Shown piece after piece: positions 6,116-14,591 of a stretch of 64,000 nucleotides of DNA. The DNA is from CAYOWQ01 sp964407695. Its GTDB lineage: Bacteria > Planctomycetota > Phycisphaerae > Phycisphaerales > SM1A02. The translations under genes were made by a program, and so were the position numbers. The DNA lies in contig CAYOWQ010000003.1 of the NCBI GenBank assembly GCA_964407695.1, forward strand, positions 276,471-340,470, read 5' to 3'. Each line of letters opens with the position of its first letter. Position 1 is the first letter of the stretch. The notes beneath the pieces were generated by a model that was given only the letters and a program-made list of their open reading frames with translations, made no database searches and was not told where the DNA came from.

Positions 6116-8080
6116 ATGCCCCTCTCGCTGACTCCAGCCATCTCCTCTCTCAGCGCAGCACGACAACCAAATCGAACTCCAACCCGCCCCGGATCAGCCG
6201 CTCCGGCCCCGCCCACGCCCGACGACGAGTCGTTCCTGGCCCAATTCGGCGCATCCCAGGAGACCACTGAATGGTTCTCCCCTGCGCCCCCCGGTTATCA
6301 GAAGGGCCGAACCAAATACGTCGCTGTCATCGGGACCGTCATGAGCGGTCTCGGAAAAGGCATCTTCTCCTCCAGCCTCGCCAAGCTGATTCAGGACAAG
6401 GGCCTCACCGTCGCCCCCATCAAGCTGGAAGGCTATCTCAATATTGATTCCGGAACGCTCAATCCCTATCGGCACGGCGAGGTCTTCGTCCTCGACGACG
6501 GCATGGAAACCGATATGGATCTGGGCACCTATGAGCGCATCCTCGATCAGAACCTCTCTCGCCATAACTTCACCACGGCCGGGCAGATCTACGCCGAAGT
6601 CCTCGACCGCGAACGCCGGGGCGCCTATCTCGGCCGTGATGTGCAGATGATCCCGCACGTCACCGGTGCGGTGAAGCTGCGCCTCCGCGAACTCGCCATG
6701 ACCGGCGGCCGCGATACCGGTGGCTCAGGCAAGCCGGTCGACGTCGTCTTTGTCGAGGTCGGCGGCACGGCGGGCGATTACGAGAACGGCTTCTACATCG
6801 AGGCTCTCCGCGAACTTGCCTTTGAGGAAGGTCCGGATTCCACCTGTTTCGTGGCCCTCACCTACATCATCGAGCCCCAGATTCTCGGCGAACAGAAATC
6901 CAAGGCGGCACAACTTGGTATCAAGCGGCTCATGGAGGCGGGAATCCAGCCCAACCTCGTGGCCTGCCGGGCCCACAATCCGGTGAGTGAGACCGTCCTC
7001 GAAAAGATCGCGATGTTCTCCAACGTGCCCAAGAAGCGAGTCTTCTCCATGCACGATCGAGACTCGATCTACGTCATTCCTGAAGCGATGCGCAACGCAG
7101 CGCTCGATCGAGAGATCCTCTCGATGCTCAAGCTCCACGACCGTGTGAATCCCGCTCACGAGGATGCCGCCCGTGAGGTTTGGACCGGCTTCACCCAGCA
7201 GCTCCGCGCCCCGCGCCGTCATCGCGTGAAGATTGGAATCACCGGGAAGTATGCAGCCCTTCGAGACGCCTATGCCTCCATCGACAAGGCCATCGAACAT
7301 TGCGGCGCTCATCTCTCCTGCGCGATTGACCTGAAGTGGATCGACACCACCGAGATAACCCCCGGCGATGTCGGCTCCCAGCTCAATGATGTCCACGCCG
7401 TCATCGTTCCCGGCGGCTTTGGTCGCCGCGGCGTCGAAGGCAAAATTGCCTGCGTCCAGTATGCCCGCGAAAACCGCATTCCCTACCTCGGAATCTGTCT
7501 CGGTTTCCAGGTTGCGGTCATTGAATACGCCCGACATGTGCTCGGGCTTTCCGCGGCGAATTCCACCGAATTCGATCCGCGGAGCGCGGACCCCGTCATC
7601 TCCGAACTTCCCGAGCAGAAGAAACTCGAAGGAATCGTCGGTGGGTCCATGCGCCTCGGGGCACAGGATGTTCAGCTCACCCCCGGAAGCCTCGCCGCGG
7701 CCCTCTTCGCCGCCGCCAGCGTGCGTGAACGTTTCCGCCATCGCTACGAAGTCGAGCCCGCCTACATCGATCGCTTTGAAGAACACGGCCTTCACTTCAC
7801 CGGCCGACATCCATCCCAGCCGATCATGCAGATCCTCGAACTTTCCCCATCCGTCCACCCGTACTTTATCGGCGGGCAGTTCCATCCCGAACTCACCAGC
7901 CGTCCCTTGCATCCGCAGCCGATGTTCATGGGCCTCGTCGCCGCGGCCATCAAACGAGCCTCGCCAACCCTTTCTCGCGACGAGATCGGTGCTCGCTGGC
8001 TTCCATCCATCGCGGCCACCGACGAGAAGAGACATCCCAAGGATGCCTCTGGCCGCTCCTTCGCATCAATCGCCGTGTGA
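6116..8080 (+). CDS. pyrG: CTP synthase family enzyme, divergent, with N-terminal extension
   Basis: CTP synthase aminates UTP to CTP with glutamine and ATP. This 654-residue protein has a 66-residue Pro/Ala-rich N-terminal extension absent from E. coli PyrG (545 residues). The synthetase domain starts at KYVAVIGTVMSGLGKGI (P-loop) and includes GEVFVLDDGMETDMDLG and GGTAGDYE (retaining the metal-binding Glu). The glutaminase domain has the nucleophile in GICLGFQ and the H-x-E pair in QFHPEL, so ammonia production should work. Two conserved sites differ: the metal/ATP motif KLDPY is KLEGY (residues 103-107), and the UTP-binding TKPTQHS stretch is SKAAQLG. ATG 6116 is chosen; an upstream in-frame start at 5987 would overlap the CoA-transferase start. 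It may be the main PyrG or a specialised paralogue. Confidence 0.85.
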   Translation: MPLSLTPAISSLSAARQPNRTPTRPGSAAPAPPTPDDESFLAQFGASQETTEWFSPAPPGYQKGRTKYVAVIGTVMSGLGKGIFSSSLAKLIQDKGLTVAPIKLEGYLNIDSGTLNPYRHGEVFVLDDGMETDMDLGTYERILDQNLSRHNFTTAGQIYAEVLDRERRGAYLGRDVQMIPHVTGAVKLRLRELAMTGGRDTGGSGKPVDVVFVEVGGTAGDYENGFYIEALRELAFEEGPDSTCFVALTYIIEPQILGEQKSKAAQLGIKRLMEAGIQPNLVACRAHNPVSETVLEKIAMFSNVPKKRVFSMHDRDSIYVIPEAMRNAALDREILSMLKLHDRVNPAHEDAAREVWTGFTQQLRAPRRHRVKIGITGKYAALRDAYASIDKAIEHCGAHLSCAIDLKWIDTTEITPGDVGSQLNDVHAVIVPGGFGRRGVEGKIACVQYARENRIPYLGICLGFQVAVIEYARHVLGLSAANSTEFDPRSADPVISELPEQKKLEGIVGGSMRLGAQDVQLTPGSLAAALFAAASVRERFRHRYEVEPAYIDRFEEHGLHFTGRHPSQPIMQILELSPSVHPYFIGGQFHPELTSRPLHPQPMFMGLVAAAIKRASPTLSRDEIGARWLPSIAATDEKRHPKDASGRSFASIAV

Positions 8081-8087
8081 TCCCGAA

Positions 8088-8447
8088 ATGCCCGACGCTC
8101 GCATCATCTCTCTCGCCGACCTTCCCGCCGACCGGCCGATGCCGAAAATCGAACGTCGCCGAATTATCGGCGACAACATGATGGTTTCCGCCGTCCATCT
8201 TGAGCGCGGCTTTGAGCTGGATTCACACTCCCACGCCAACGAGCAGTTCGTGCTGCTGCTCAAAGGCCGATGTCGATTCACCCTTGGGCAACCAGGATCG
8301 TCCTCGTTTCGCGAGGTCATTGTCAGTGCAGGCCAGGTGCTGGTGTTGCCCGGCAATCTCCCGCATTCGTGCACCGCGCTGGAAGACACCGACATCCTCG
8401 ATCTCTTCAGCCCGCCAAGCGAAAAGACCGGCGTCGATCGAAGCTGA
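8088..8447 (+). CDS. Single-domain cupin protein
   Basis: The 119-residue product is a small cupin. Cupin motif 1 is seen as the H-S-H-x-N-E-Q-F segment followed by a short LLLKGR strand. Motif 2 is represented by GQVLVLPGNLPHSC, so the likely metal ligands are two His and one Glu from motif 1 and the His of LPHS. Single-domain cupins bind a metal and act as sugar isomerases, dioxygenases or ligand sensors. Which applies here is not evident. The ATG is 7 bases after the CTP synthase stop, so the two are probably co-transcribed. Confidence 0.8.
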   Translation: MPDARIISLADLPADRPMPKIERRRIIGDNMMVSAVHLERGFELDSHSHANEQFVLLLKGRCRFTLGQPGSSSFREVIVSAGQVLVLPGNLPHSCTALEDTDILDLFSPPSEKTGVDRS

Positions 8448-8459
8448 CCTTCTGCGGGC

Positions 8460-10703
8460 CTAGAACGGGCACGGTCCCCACGCCGCCAGCAGCAGGCCAA
8501 GGTCGGCCCCATCCACCGCGCCGTTCGGGGCAATATCCGCAAGGCATCCAGCACACGGACCCCAGTCCGCAAGCAGCAGCCCAAGGTCCGCTCCATCAAC
8601 CTTTCCATCGCCGTTCAAGTCCGCCACGCACGGCACGATGTCCTCGACCGTCAGCGTCACGATGTCAGCCACGCGGCCGCTCTGGTAGCCAACCTCCCAC
8701 AGATACACCTTGCCCGGAATGAACGACACCGGGTCGTTCGCAAAGGTGCCAGACACCGTCGCGGGCGGGGCCTGCAGGATCGTGAAAACCTTTCCAATCG
8801 GCGGGGCGTAAATGCCGCCTCCGATATCGATCAATCGCACATCAAGCTGGCCGCCGAGCGTGCTTTGCCGGCCGTTGACCATCAGTTGATCATGCTCAAA
8901 AGCCGGAACCGCGCCGCCAAGTTCCACTCGCCAGACCGCCGTCGGTTCGCATGTAAAATTGTTTACGAAAGCAAGACCCGGAGAGCTGCCAAGCTCCAGC
9001 AATCCCGCATTCAGCAGATTGGTCGAGCCGAGGTTCGTTCCCTGCTCGAGTTTCATCTTCCCCGTCGCAAGGTTCGCCAGCAACCCTCCGCCGCTGAAGG
9101 TGCATCCATCCTGCACCAGCGATGTACCACTCAGCCGAAGGTGCGCTCCCGGCCCGGCAAAATTCACCGTGCTGAAATCCCGCAGGTGCGTTTTCGCCGT
9201 GATGTTCACGCGGTTCGAAACATTCATGATTCCCGTCAGCCAGAACTCCGATCCTTCGATTCGCGTCACGGGAATCGCGGCCACCCCGCCAACATCGACG
9301 ATTCCTGATGCCTGCCAGTGGGTATTCGGAAGCTGAAGATTGATCGTCAGCTTCCCGAGAAAACCGCCCGTGAGCGACAAATTGCCGTCGAATCCGTTCC
9401 CAATCGAATCGATCTCGTTGGCGTCGATCACCAGGCTGTTGGCGATGGACCAATTGCTCAGGAATGTGCCATCCATGTCAAACCGACCGGCCACAATGTG
9501 GGTCGGACCCGAAACACTCGCGTCCCCATTCTGCCGCCCGATGCCGTCAATAATGATGTCGCCGTCCCAGGTCGTCGGCCCGTTGAATTGAATCAATCCG
9601 TCACCGGCAGAGTCACTGAACGTCACAAACTCTCCGCCATGCACGATGGTTGAACCATTGAACTCCACATTCGCTCCGTCATCCAGCGTAAACAGGCCGC
9701 CGTCAACCGTCGTCGTTCCGTTGAACTCCAGGAGATCCCCCGGCGTCAGCGGAGCGGCCATGGAGGGGTGCGTTGTCGCCGGGCAATTGAACTGTGCGTA
9801 CGAATTAAGAGAGATGAACTCGAGATCGCCGAACAGGTCAACGTGTGTTCCATTGACCGCGGCCGGGAATCCCGACGTGACTCCAAAGAACGTCCAGGTC
9901 GCCCCGCTGCCAAACGTCCATCCGTCATCGAAATCCATTGTGAGTGAACCACCGCACGTGAGCCAGATGTCGTCGTCCATTTGGTCGGCCAGCGCAGTGC
10001 CGTGAAGTGCGAGGTCCGCAAAGTCGGTCTCGTCAATCTTTCCAAGCGTGATGTTTAGGATGTCGCCCGCAGCGCTGCCGTCCAGGTCGATCAGACCGGT
10101 TCCATCCTGAAAGATCGTCAGCCCTGCAAGGCCCGCCCCGATACCGCCATCATTCAGCATCGCCACGGGTGCGTTGGATTGAAGTCGAACAACCCCCTCG
10201 CCCCCAAGCGAGAACGCGTCCTGATTGATCGTCAGCACTCCGTTCAGGATCAGCGTACCGCCGTTCATGTCGATCCGCCCATCGTCGCTCAGGGTCGCCG
10301 AGCCCAGGATGGCGTCAAATGCATTGGGCCCGTTGTCTACGGAAATTTCCGATATCCAGATTTGTTGTCCGTTGGAGTTGCTGCCCGAAATGTTCGTCGC
10401 GCCGGTCACCACGAGCTGCGAGGCACCCGTCTTGAGCCGCATCCCGTCGGTGATCGTCAGCGACGAGATCGCCGCGTTGACATTCAGCGTTACGAGTGAG
10501 TTCTCCGCATTCGCCGTGTTGCCGATGAACACAAGATTCGCCGGCCCCGGCACACCGACCGGCGACCAGTTCCCGCCGGTATTCCAGTTGCCGTCCATCA
10601 CGTTCCAGCTCTTCATCTGGCCGGATGCCATCGCGGCCGGCAGCAATGCCGCCGAGACCAGAAAAACCAAGTTCCTGATTCCTGCATCACATCGTTGTTG
10701 CAT
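8460..10703 (-). CDS. Large secreted autotransporter-like protein with C-terminal dockerin pair
   Basis: The 747-residue protein has a signal peptide (about residues 1-28), then N-W-N-T-G-G-N-W-S-P and a V-P-G-P-A-N-L-V-F-I-G turn. These are typical of the strand-rich repeats of autotransporter-associated or PEP-CTERM-type exported proteins. The body is a long run of short strands rich in Gly, Asn and Asp, suggesting a beta-helix. The C-terminus has two dockerin-like repeats with GADLGLLL cores. No catalytic motif is visible, so an adhesive or surface structural role is inferred. It is the only gene in its unit, with its own promoter at 10733-10762. Confidence 0.82.
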   Translation of the reverse strand: MQQRCDAGIRNLVFLVSAALLPAAMASGQMKSWNVMDGNWNTGGNWSPVGVPGPANLVFIGNTANAENSLVTLNVNAAISSLTITDGMRLKTGASQLVVTGATNISGSNSNGQQIWISEISVDNGPNAFDAILGSATLSDDGRIDMNGGTLILNGVLTINQDAFSLGGEGVVRLQSNAPVAMLNDGGIGAGLAGLTIFQDGTGLIDLDGSAAGDILNITLGKIDETDFADLALHGTALADQMDDDIWLTCGGSLTMDFDDGWTFGSGATWTFFGVTSGFPAAVNGTHVDLFGDLEFISLNSYAQFNCPATTHPSMAAPLTPGDLLEFNGTTTVDGGLFTLDDGANVEFNGSTIVHGGEFVTFSDSAGDGLIQFNGPTTWDGDIIIDGIGRQNGDASVSGPTHIVAGRFDMDGTFLSNWSIANSLVIDANEIDSIGNGFDGNLSLTGGFLGKLTINLQLPNTHWQASGIVDVGGVAAIPVTRIEGSEFWLTGIMNVSNRVNITAKTHLRDFSTVNFAGPGAHLRLSGTSLVQDGCTFSGGGLLANLATGKMKLEQGTNLGSTNLLNAGLLELGSSPGLAFVNNFTCEPTAVWRVELGGAVPAFEHDQLMVNGRQSTLGGQLDVRLIDIGGGIYAPPIGKVFTILQAPPATVSGTFANDPVSFIPGKVYLWEVGYQSGRVADIVTLTVEDIVPCVADLNGDGKVDGADLGLLLADWGPCAGCLADIAPNGAVDGADLGLLLAAWGPCPF

Positions 10704-10732
10704 GATCCTCTCCTTGCCGCCGGTGTACCTCT

Positions 10733-10762
10733 CTTATAGCGGCCCGGAAGGGTTCTATACAA
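10733..10762 (-). promoter_or_regulatory. Promoter of the 747-residue dockerin protein gene
   Basis: On the minus strand TTGTAT (10757-10762) and TATAAG (10733-10738) are 18 bases apart, about 30 bases before the start codon at 10703. GGAGAGG lies before the ATG. Confidence 0.55.
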
Positions 10763-10786
10763 CCTTTTTCCTTGGGGGCCGACGTC

Positions 10787-10811
10787 CGAAAAGGGGGCTC
10801 AAGTGAGCCCC
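10787..10811 (-). terminator. Rho-independent terminator overlapping the stop codon of the 154-residue gene
   Basis: On the minus strand a 7-bp stem (GGGGCTC with GAGCCCC, loop of 4) is followed by CTTTT. The stem includes the stop codon at 10799-10801. Confidence 0.65.
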
Positions 10812-11263
10812 TCTTCCTTCCTCCGGCGGACCAGTGCCGCTCCACCGAGGATGCCCAGGGTTCCAAGAATCGGATTGGAGACTCGCGTAAACAGCGGCTC
10901 GCTGCCGTATTCCGCGCTGTTCTTGAGGACTTCCACGATCGTCAGGCCCGGTAATCGCGGGGGCGGCTCCGGCTTCGGCTGCGCCATGGCAAGTGACACC
11001 ATTCCCATGATGAAGATTGAGGCCGCAAGGATTGTCGCCGGTCGCCACCTCCTCGCGACCATGGTGCTCACAACGCCGCCCACCAAGCCTCCGAGGAGCG
11101 TGATCCCTGCCGCAAGGCCAACCCACAGCGAACTCGCCGTATATGTGCCCGGCTCCAGCACCCGATCAACCCCGAGAAGAATTGGCCCCACGATGAAGAG
11201 CACCATTACGACCACCGCCATCGCCAGATACCCCGATACGAACGCCAGAATAGAACGAAGCAT
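10799..11263 (-). CDS. Integral membrane protein, unknown function
   Basis: The 154-residue protein has four hydrophobic segments: about residues 7-30, 46-66, 75-94 and 132-146. A Pro-rich loop (QPKPEPPPRLPG) precedes the last. The third segment is followed by an A-M-A site, but it is internal. The C-terminus (RRRKEEGLT) is charged and probably cytoplasmic. No family is recognised. The start is supported by AAGGAG 8 bases before the ATG. The gene ends in its own terminator and is likely monocistronic. Confidence 0.7.
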   Translation of the reverse strand: MLRSILAFVSGYLAMAVVVMVLFIVGPILLGVDRVLEPGTYTASSLWVGLAAGITLLGGLVGGVVSTMVARRWRPATILAASIFIMGMVSLAMAQPKPEPPPRLPGLTIVEVLKNSAEYGSEPLFTRVSNPILGTLGILGGAALVRRRKEEGLT

Positions 11264-11348
11264 GTTGAAACTCCTTGTTTCAGTGATTGGATTCAGTTTC
11301 GATTGAGATTGAGATAACCTGATTCGGCCGCTGAGATTGCGACGGCGC

Positions 11349-12692
11349 TCATCCGCCGCTCGCTGTCCTCAAGGCCGACATGAGATTGGCTTCGGCATCT
11401 CGTGCCGCCGACACCATGGACGACAGTTCGCGATAGATCTGCAGCGCATCGACCTTCGTCATCGTGCACGCCGCCAACGATTCTCGCAGCCGCTGCGCAG
11501 CTTCGGCTCGCTGACCATCAGCTGCGCCGTCGTCCAGCATTTCCGCATAGGCATCAAGCAGGTCGCAGCCGGTGCGAACATCCTTCACATCGCACCCGGC
11601 GATCATCGATGCGATCGCCGCCCATCGCTCACCCGCCGCATCCGCCGCCTTCGCCGCGGCCTCATATCCGCGACCCCCGGTGATCGCCGCCGCCTCGCGC
11701 AGGAAATCCGCATACATCGGTCGCCCGCCCGCAGCCGATGTCATCTCGTGTTGCAGCCCTTCATAGACGCGTCGCAATCCAAGACAGGCGAGCCGACCCT
11801 CCGGAAAGAGCGTTGGCCAGCCCTTCTTGTCGCGCTCGTCGGTCAGGAGCTTCGCCCATTTCTCCATCCCCGCGAGCCCGAAATTCGACGCGAAGCCCTT
11901 GTAGGGAGCGGTCTCATACCGCTCAGCGCAAGCCGCCACCGCTTCATGAATCGGCGTGCGAAGGTCGACGGTCGTCGGGCCGCTCGGCACTGAAGCCATG
12001 CGGTTCTTGCCTTTCTTGAAGGCCGCTCGCGCTTCAACGATGCGCTGCCGTGAGACCCGCAGGGGCTTTGTGCCTCCGGCGTCCACGAGAAAGTCGTCGC
12101 CCTCCAATCCCAGGATGCCGACCACCGTCGGCGCTTGTCCGGCAAATTGTTTCGGCATCGACCCCGGCCACAGGGTGACCATGTCCACAACACACGCGGC
12201 GGAACCGCCGCGCTCGATCACGTCAAGCAAAGACTTCTCCGCCTTGGCAGCGCTGGAGGTTTCATCAATCGCAGCTTTGATTCCCAGCCGGCTCAATCCG
12301 CCAAACACAAACTGATCCTGCGATGTGTCGTATCGCATCAGCACCGAGAGGATCGGCGGCATTCCCGCATACTCAAACACGATGTACAGGAAGCCAACGC
12401 CGCCGCTCAGGCCATACACCATCGCCTCGCTCAGTGGCTGCTTTGAATTGGCGTCGACCACGCCCGCCATCCGCAACATGGTGCGTACCGCACCGGTATC
12501 GCGGCACTGGCTCGGAAGCAGTCGCCCTGTGTCCGAACCATTATCGTCCACCAACGCGCTGATAATCTGCGCCCGGGCCGCGGTGTATCGCTCGCCCGTC
12601 TTCTGCATTCGCTCGCGAATGCGCTCCTTCAATTCTCGCTGTCGGGTCACAACGCTTGTCCATTCCTGCCGCGGGCCGGGTAATCCGTCCAT
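11349..12692 (-). CDS. BtrH N-terminal-domain/DUF4872-like protein
   Basis: From ATG 12692 the product has 447 residues. After about 30 residues it shows RMQKTGERYTAAR, a short motif that often precedes ligase-like or BtrH-type modules. It then shows the BtrH-like pattern: SEAMVYGLSGGVGFLYIVFEY (a papain-fold family related to butirosin biosynthesis acyl-transfer enzymes) and a G-G-S-A-A-C-V-V-D segment, followed by an all-helical C-terminal half resembling DUF4872. BtrH transfers an acyl side chain from a carrier protein to an aminoglycoside. No biosynthetic cluster is present here. The frame stays open to 12833, but that extension is basic, low in protein character and overlaps an inverted-repeat region, so the shorter start is preferred. 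Confidence 0.65.
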   Translation of the reverse strand: MDGLPGPRQEWTSVVTRQRELKERIRERMQKTGERYTAARAQIISALVDDNGSDTGRLLPSQCRDTGAVRTMLRMAGVVDANSKQPLSEAMVYGLSGGVGFLYIVFEYAGMPPILSVLMRYDTSQDQFVFGGLSRLGIKAAIDETSSAAKAEKSLLDVIERGGSAACVVDMVTLWPGSMPKQFAGQAPTVVGILGLEGDDFLVDAGGTKPLRVSRQRIVEARAAFKKGKNRMASVPSGPTTVDLRTPIHEAVAACAERYETAPYKGFASNFGLAGMEKWAKLLTDERDKKGWPTLFPEGRLACLGLRRVYEGLQHEMTSAAGGRPMYADFLREAAAITGGRGYEAAAKAADAAGERWAAIASMIAGCDVKDVRTGCDLLDAYAEMLDDGAADGQRAEAAQRLRESLAACTMTKVDALQIYRELSSMVSAARDAEANLMSALRTASGG

Positions 12693-12792
12693 CACGCGGC
12701 CCCGGCGAATGGTCTCGCGGGACACCACATCGGGCCGGGCGCACGCCCAGCCGAGGTCCCGAGGGGTCAAGCCCCCCTTTGCTCCGAGACGT

Positions 12793-12970
12793 GGTCCGGG
12801 ACGGCGGACCAAACGGAGTTTGGCGTGGGACAACGCCGACCCGCAGTATAAGCGATCAACTCCCGCGCGGAAAAGGGGGTGGCGTGTTACACACCAGCCC
12901 GACAGACTCGTGGGGTCCGCACCGTGGACCGCTTGTCTGGAAGCCGGACCTGACCGACGGGAAGGTCCGG
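12793..12970. repeat. Cluster of inverted repeats sharing a GGTCCG core in an intergenic gap
   Basis: The gap 12693-13135 holds no supported gene. Within it are three hairpins built from the same core: GGTCCG/CGGACC at 12793-12810, GGTCC/GGACC at 12914-12930 and CCGGACC/GGTCCGG at 12944-12970. Between them lie CCAAAC/GTTTGG (12809-12823) and GGCGT/ACGCC (12822-12837). They may be remnants of a dispersed repeat or an RNA structure. Confidence 0.45.
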
Positions 12971-13135
12971 ATCAGGCACGTGGGCCGCCTCAATGCCCAT
13001 CCTGGGCGCACCGCATTCGATCCCATCCCAAAGTTCCGCACATTTTCTTTCTGAGTCTTTTCGGGCAATCCCGCCCGGAGTCCACCCGAATGGGCCGATT
13101 CCTGTGGCGCGCCTGTCGAATTTCGCACAAAGGGT

Positions 13136-13630
13136 ATGAAACTATCACCTGAATCGTTTGCGGCAATCCAATCCCAGGCTGCCGATGTCATCTCCCGCCT
13201 TCTCGCCGGCAAGCCGCTGACCGATGAGGCGGAAACGGTCGAGGATCATCGCATCCGCGAAACCGCCCGCCGCGTCGCAACCGACATGATTCGGCTCGGC
13301 GTCCGGGTGTCCTCGCGGAGCAGCGCCGACGACGAACCCTTGGTTGCTGAAGACCAGCCTCATCTCAACTCCGCGAAACCGGATTCACCCACCGACGAAC
13401 CATCAGCCGGAGTGAGCCATGCAACGGCCTGGCCGGTTGATTCCGACGGTCCCTCATTCATCGTGTCGTCCTCAGGCCAGTCTCCAACGGCGCATCGCTC
13501 CGGGCATTCAACCATGGGCTTCGCGCGACGCCCCGATACGTCGAATCTCGTGAAGGGCTGCGCACCACCGCCACATGGATACACTGGCGCGCATGCGACC
13601 GATCACGTTGTTTACAGGTCAATGGGCTGA
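13136..13630 (+). CDS. Hypothetical protein, reading through the start of the next gene
   Basis: The 164-residue frame has a protein-like first half: an amphipathic helix (SPESFAAIQSQAADVISRLL), a D-E-A-E-T-V-E-D-H segment and an R-E-T-A-R-R-V-A-T-D helix. The second half is Ser/Pro/His-rich, of low complexity, and overlaps the first 40-60 bases of the isomerase-like gene. No family is recognised and no good ribosome site is seen before the ATG. The true gene could be shorter through a sequencing frameshift, or the frame may be non-coding. Confidence 0.4.
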   Translation: MKLSPESFAAIQSQAADVISRLLAGKPLTDEAETVEDHRIRETARRVATDMIRLGVRVSSRSSADDEPLVAEDQPHLNSAKPDSPTDEPSAGVSHATAWPVDSDGPSFIVSSSGQSPTAHRSGHSTMGFARRPDTSNLVKGCAPPPHGYTGAHATDHVVYRSMG

Positions 13631-14591
13631 TCTTCCAATCGAGATGCTTGCCGCCAAGGCGGCGGGATGGGATTACGAAGGTCTCGAGCTCTGTTGCTGG
13701 GGAGACCATGTCGACGTCGTTCGGGCGGCCGAGGATCAGGATTACGCTTCCTCACGCCGCGCGCTCCTTGAGTCACATGGGCTCAAGCTCTGGGCGATCT
13801 CGAATCACCTCGTCGGACAGGCGGTCTGCGATCGGATTGACGAGCGGCACCGATCCATTCTCCCCCCGGAAGTGTGGGGAGATGGCGATGCGGAGGGCGT
13901 GCGGCAACGAGCGGCCGAACGAATGCGCCAAACAGCCCGCGCTGCCAAGATGATCGGTGTCGAGGTCGTCAACGGATTCACCGGCAGCTCCATCTGGGGT
14001 CAGTGGTATTCGTTTCCGCCGATGACCGCAGCCATGGTGAAGGCGGGCTTCGATGACTTCGCCCATCGCTGGGGGCCGATCCTTGATGCGTTCGCTCACG
14101 CCGGGGTTCGTTTCGCCCTCGAGGTGCATCCCACCGAAATCGCCTTCGATCTGGTCACCGCCCAAAGAGCCCTTGATGCCGTCGGCAACCACCCATCCTT
14201 CGGCTTCAATTTCGATCCCAGCCATCTGCTCTGGCAAGGCATCGATCCGGTCGCCTTTCTGGAAGCATTCCCCGACCGCATCTTCCATTGCCACATGAAG
14301 GATGTGACCATCCGCCGCGATGGCCGATGTGGAATCCTCGGGTCCCACCTGCCCTTCGAGGATTCCCGGCGCGGCTGGGAATTCCGTTCACCCGGCCGCG
14401 GCGAAGTCAATTTCAACGAGATCTTTCGGGCTCTCGACCGCATCGGCTATCGCGGCCCCCTGAGCGTCGAATGGGAAGACCCCGCCATGGACCGAGAGCA
14501 CGGTGCTCGCGAGGGGGCTGAATTCCTGCGCCGACTTCAGTTCCCGCCCGCCGGCACTGCCTTCGACGAAGCGTTCTCCCGAGAAGGCTGA
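13593..14591 (+). CDS. Sugar phosphate isomerase/epimerase-type TIM-barrel protein
   Basis: The 332-residue product belongs to the xylose isomerase-like TIM-barrel superfamily (AP endonuclease family 2 fold). Metal-site marks are FALEVHPTE (Glu and His), FNFDPSHLLWQ (Asp and His), FHCHMKD (His and Asp) and LSVEWEDP (final Glu). Planctomycetes carry many such enzymes that isomerise or epimerise sugars, inositol derivatives or ketoacids; the substrate is unknown. ATG 13593 (MRPITLF) is preferred over 13575 because the barrel's first strand begins there. Its 3' end overlaps the convergent neighbour by 55 bases. Confidence 0.85.
   Translation: MRPITLFTGQWADLPIEMLAAKAAGWDYEGLELCCWGDHVDVVRAAEDQDYASSRRALLESHGLKLWAISNHLVGQAVCDRIDERHRSILPPEVWGDGDAEGVRQRAAERMRQTARAAKMIGVEVVNGFTGSSIWGQWYSFPPMTAAMVKAGFDDFAHRWGPILDAFAHAGVRFALEVHPTEIAFDLVTAQRALDAVGNHPSFGFNFDPSHLLWQGIDPVAFLEAFPDRIFHCHMKDVTIRRDGRCGILGSHLPFEDSRRGWEFRSPGRGEVNFNEIFRALDRIGYRGPLSVEWEDPAMDREHGAREGAEFLRRLQFPPAGTAFDEAFSREG

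Noticed and set aside
12693..12833. N-terminal extension of the BtrH-like protein
   Set aside because: It is basic, overlaps the inverted-repeat region and resembles no homologue. ATG 12692 gives a sensible start.
1676..13050. Shared 12-mer AAGTTCCGCACA at about 1676 and 13031, each 100-135 bases before a plus-strand gene
   Set aside because: Two copies of a 12-mer are expected by chance in 64 kb on two strands, and the flanks differ.
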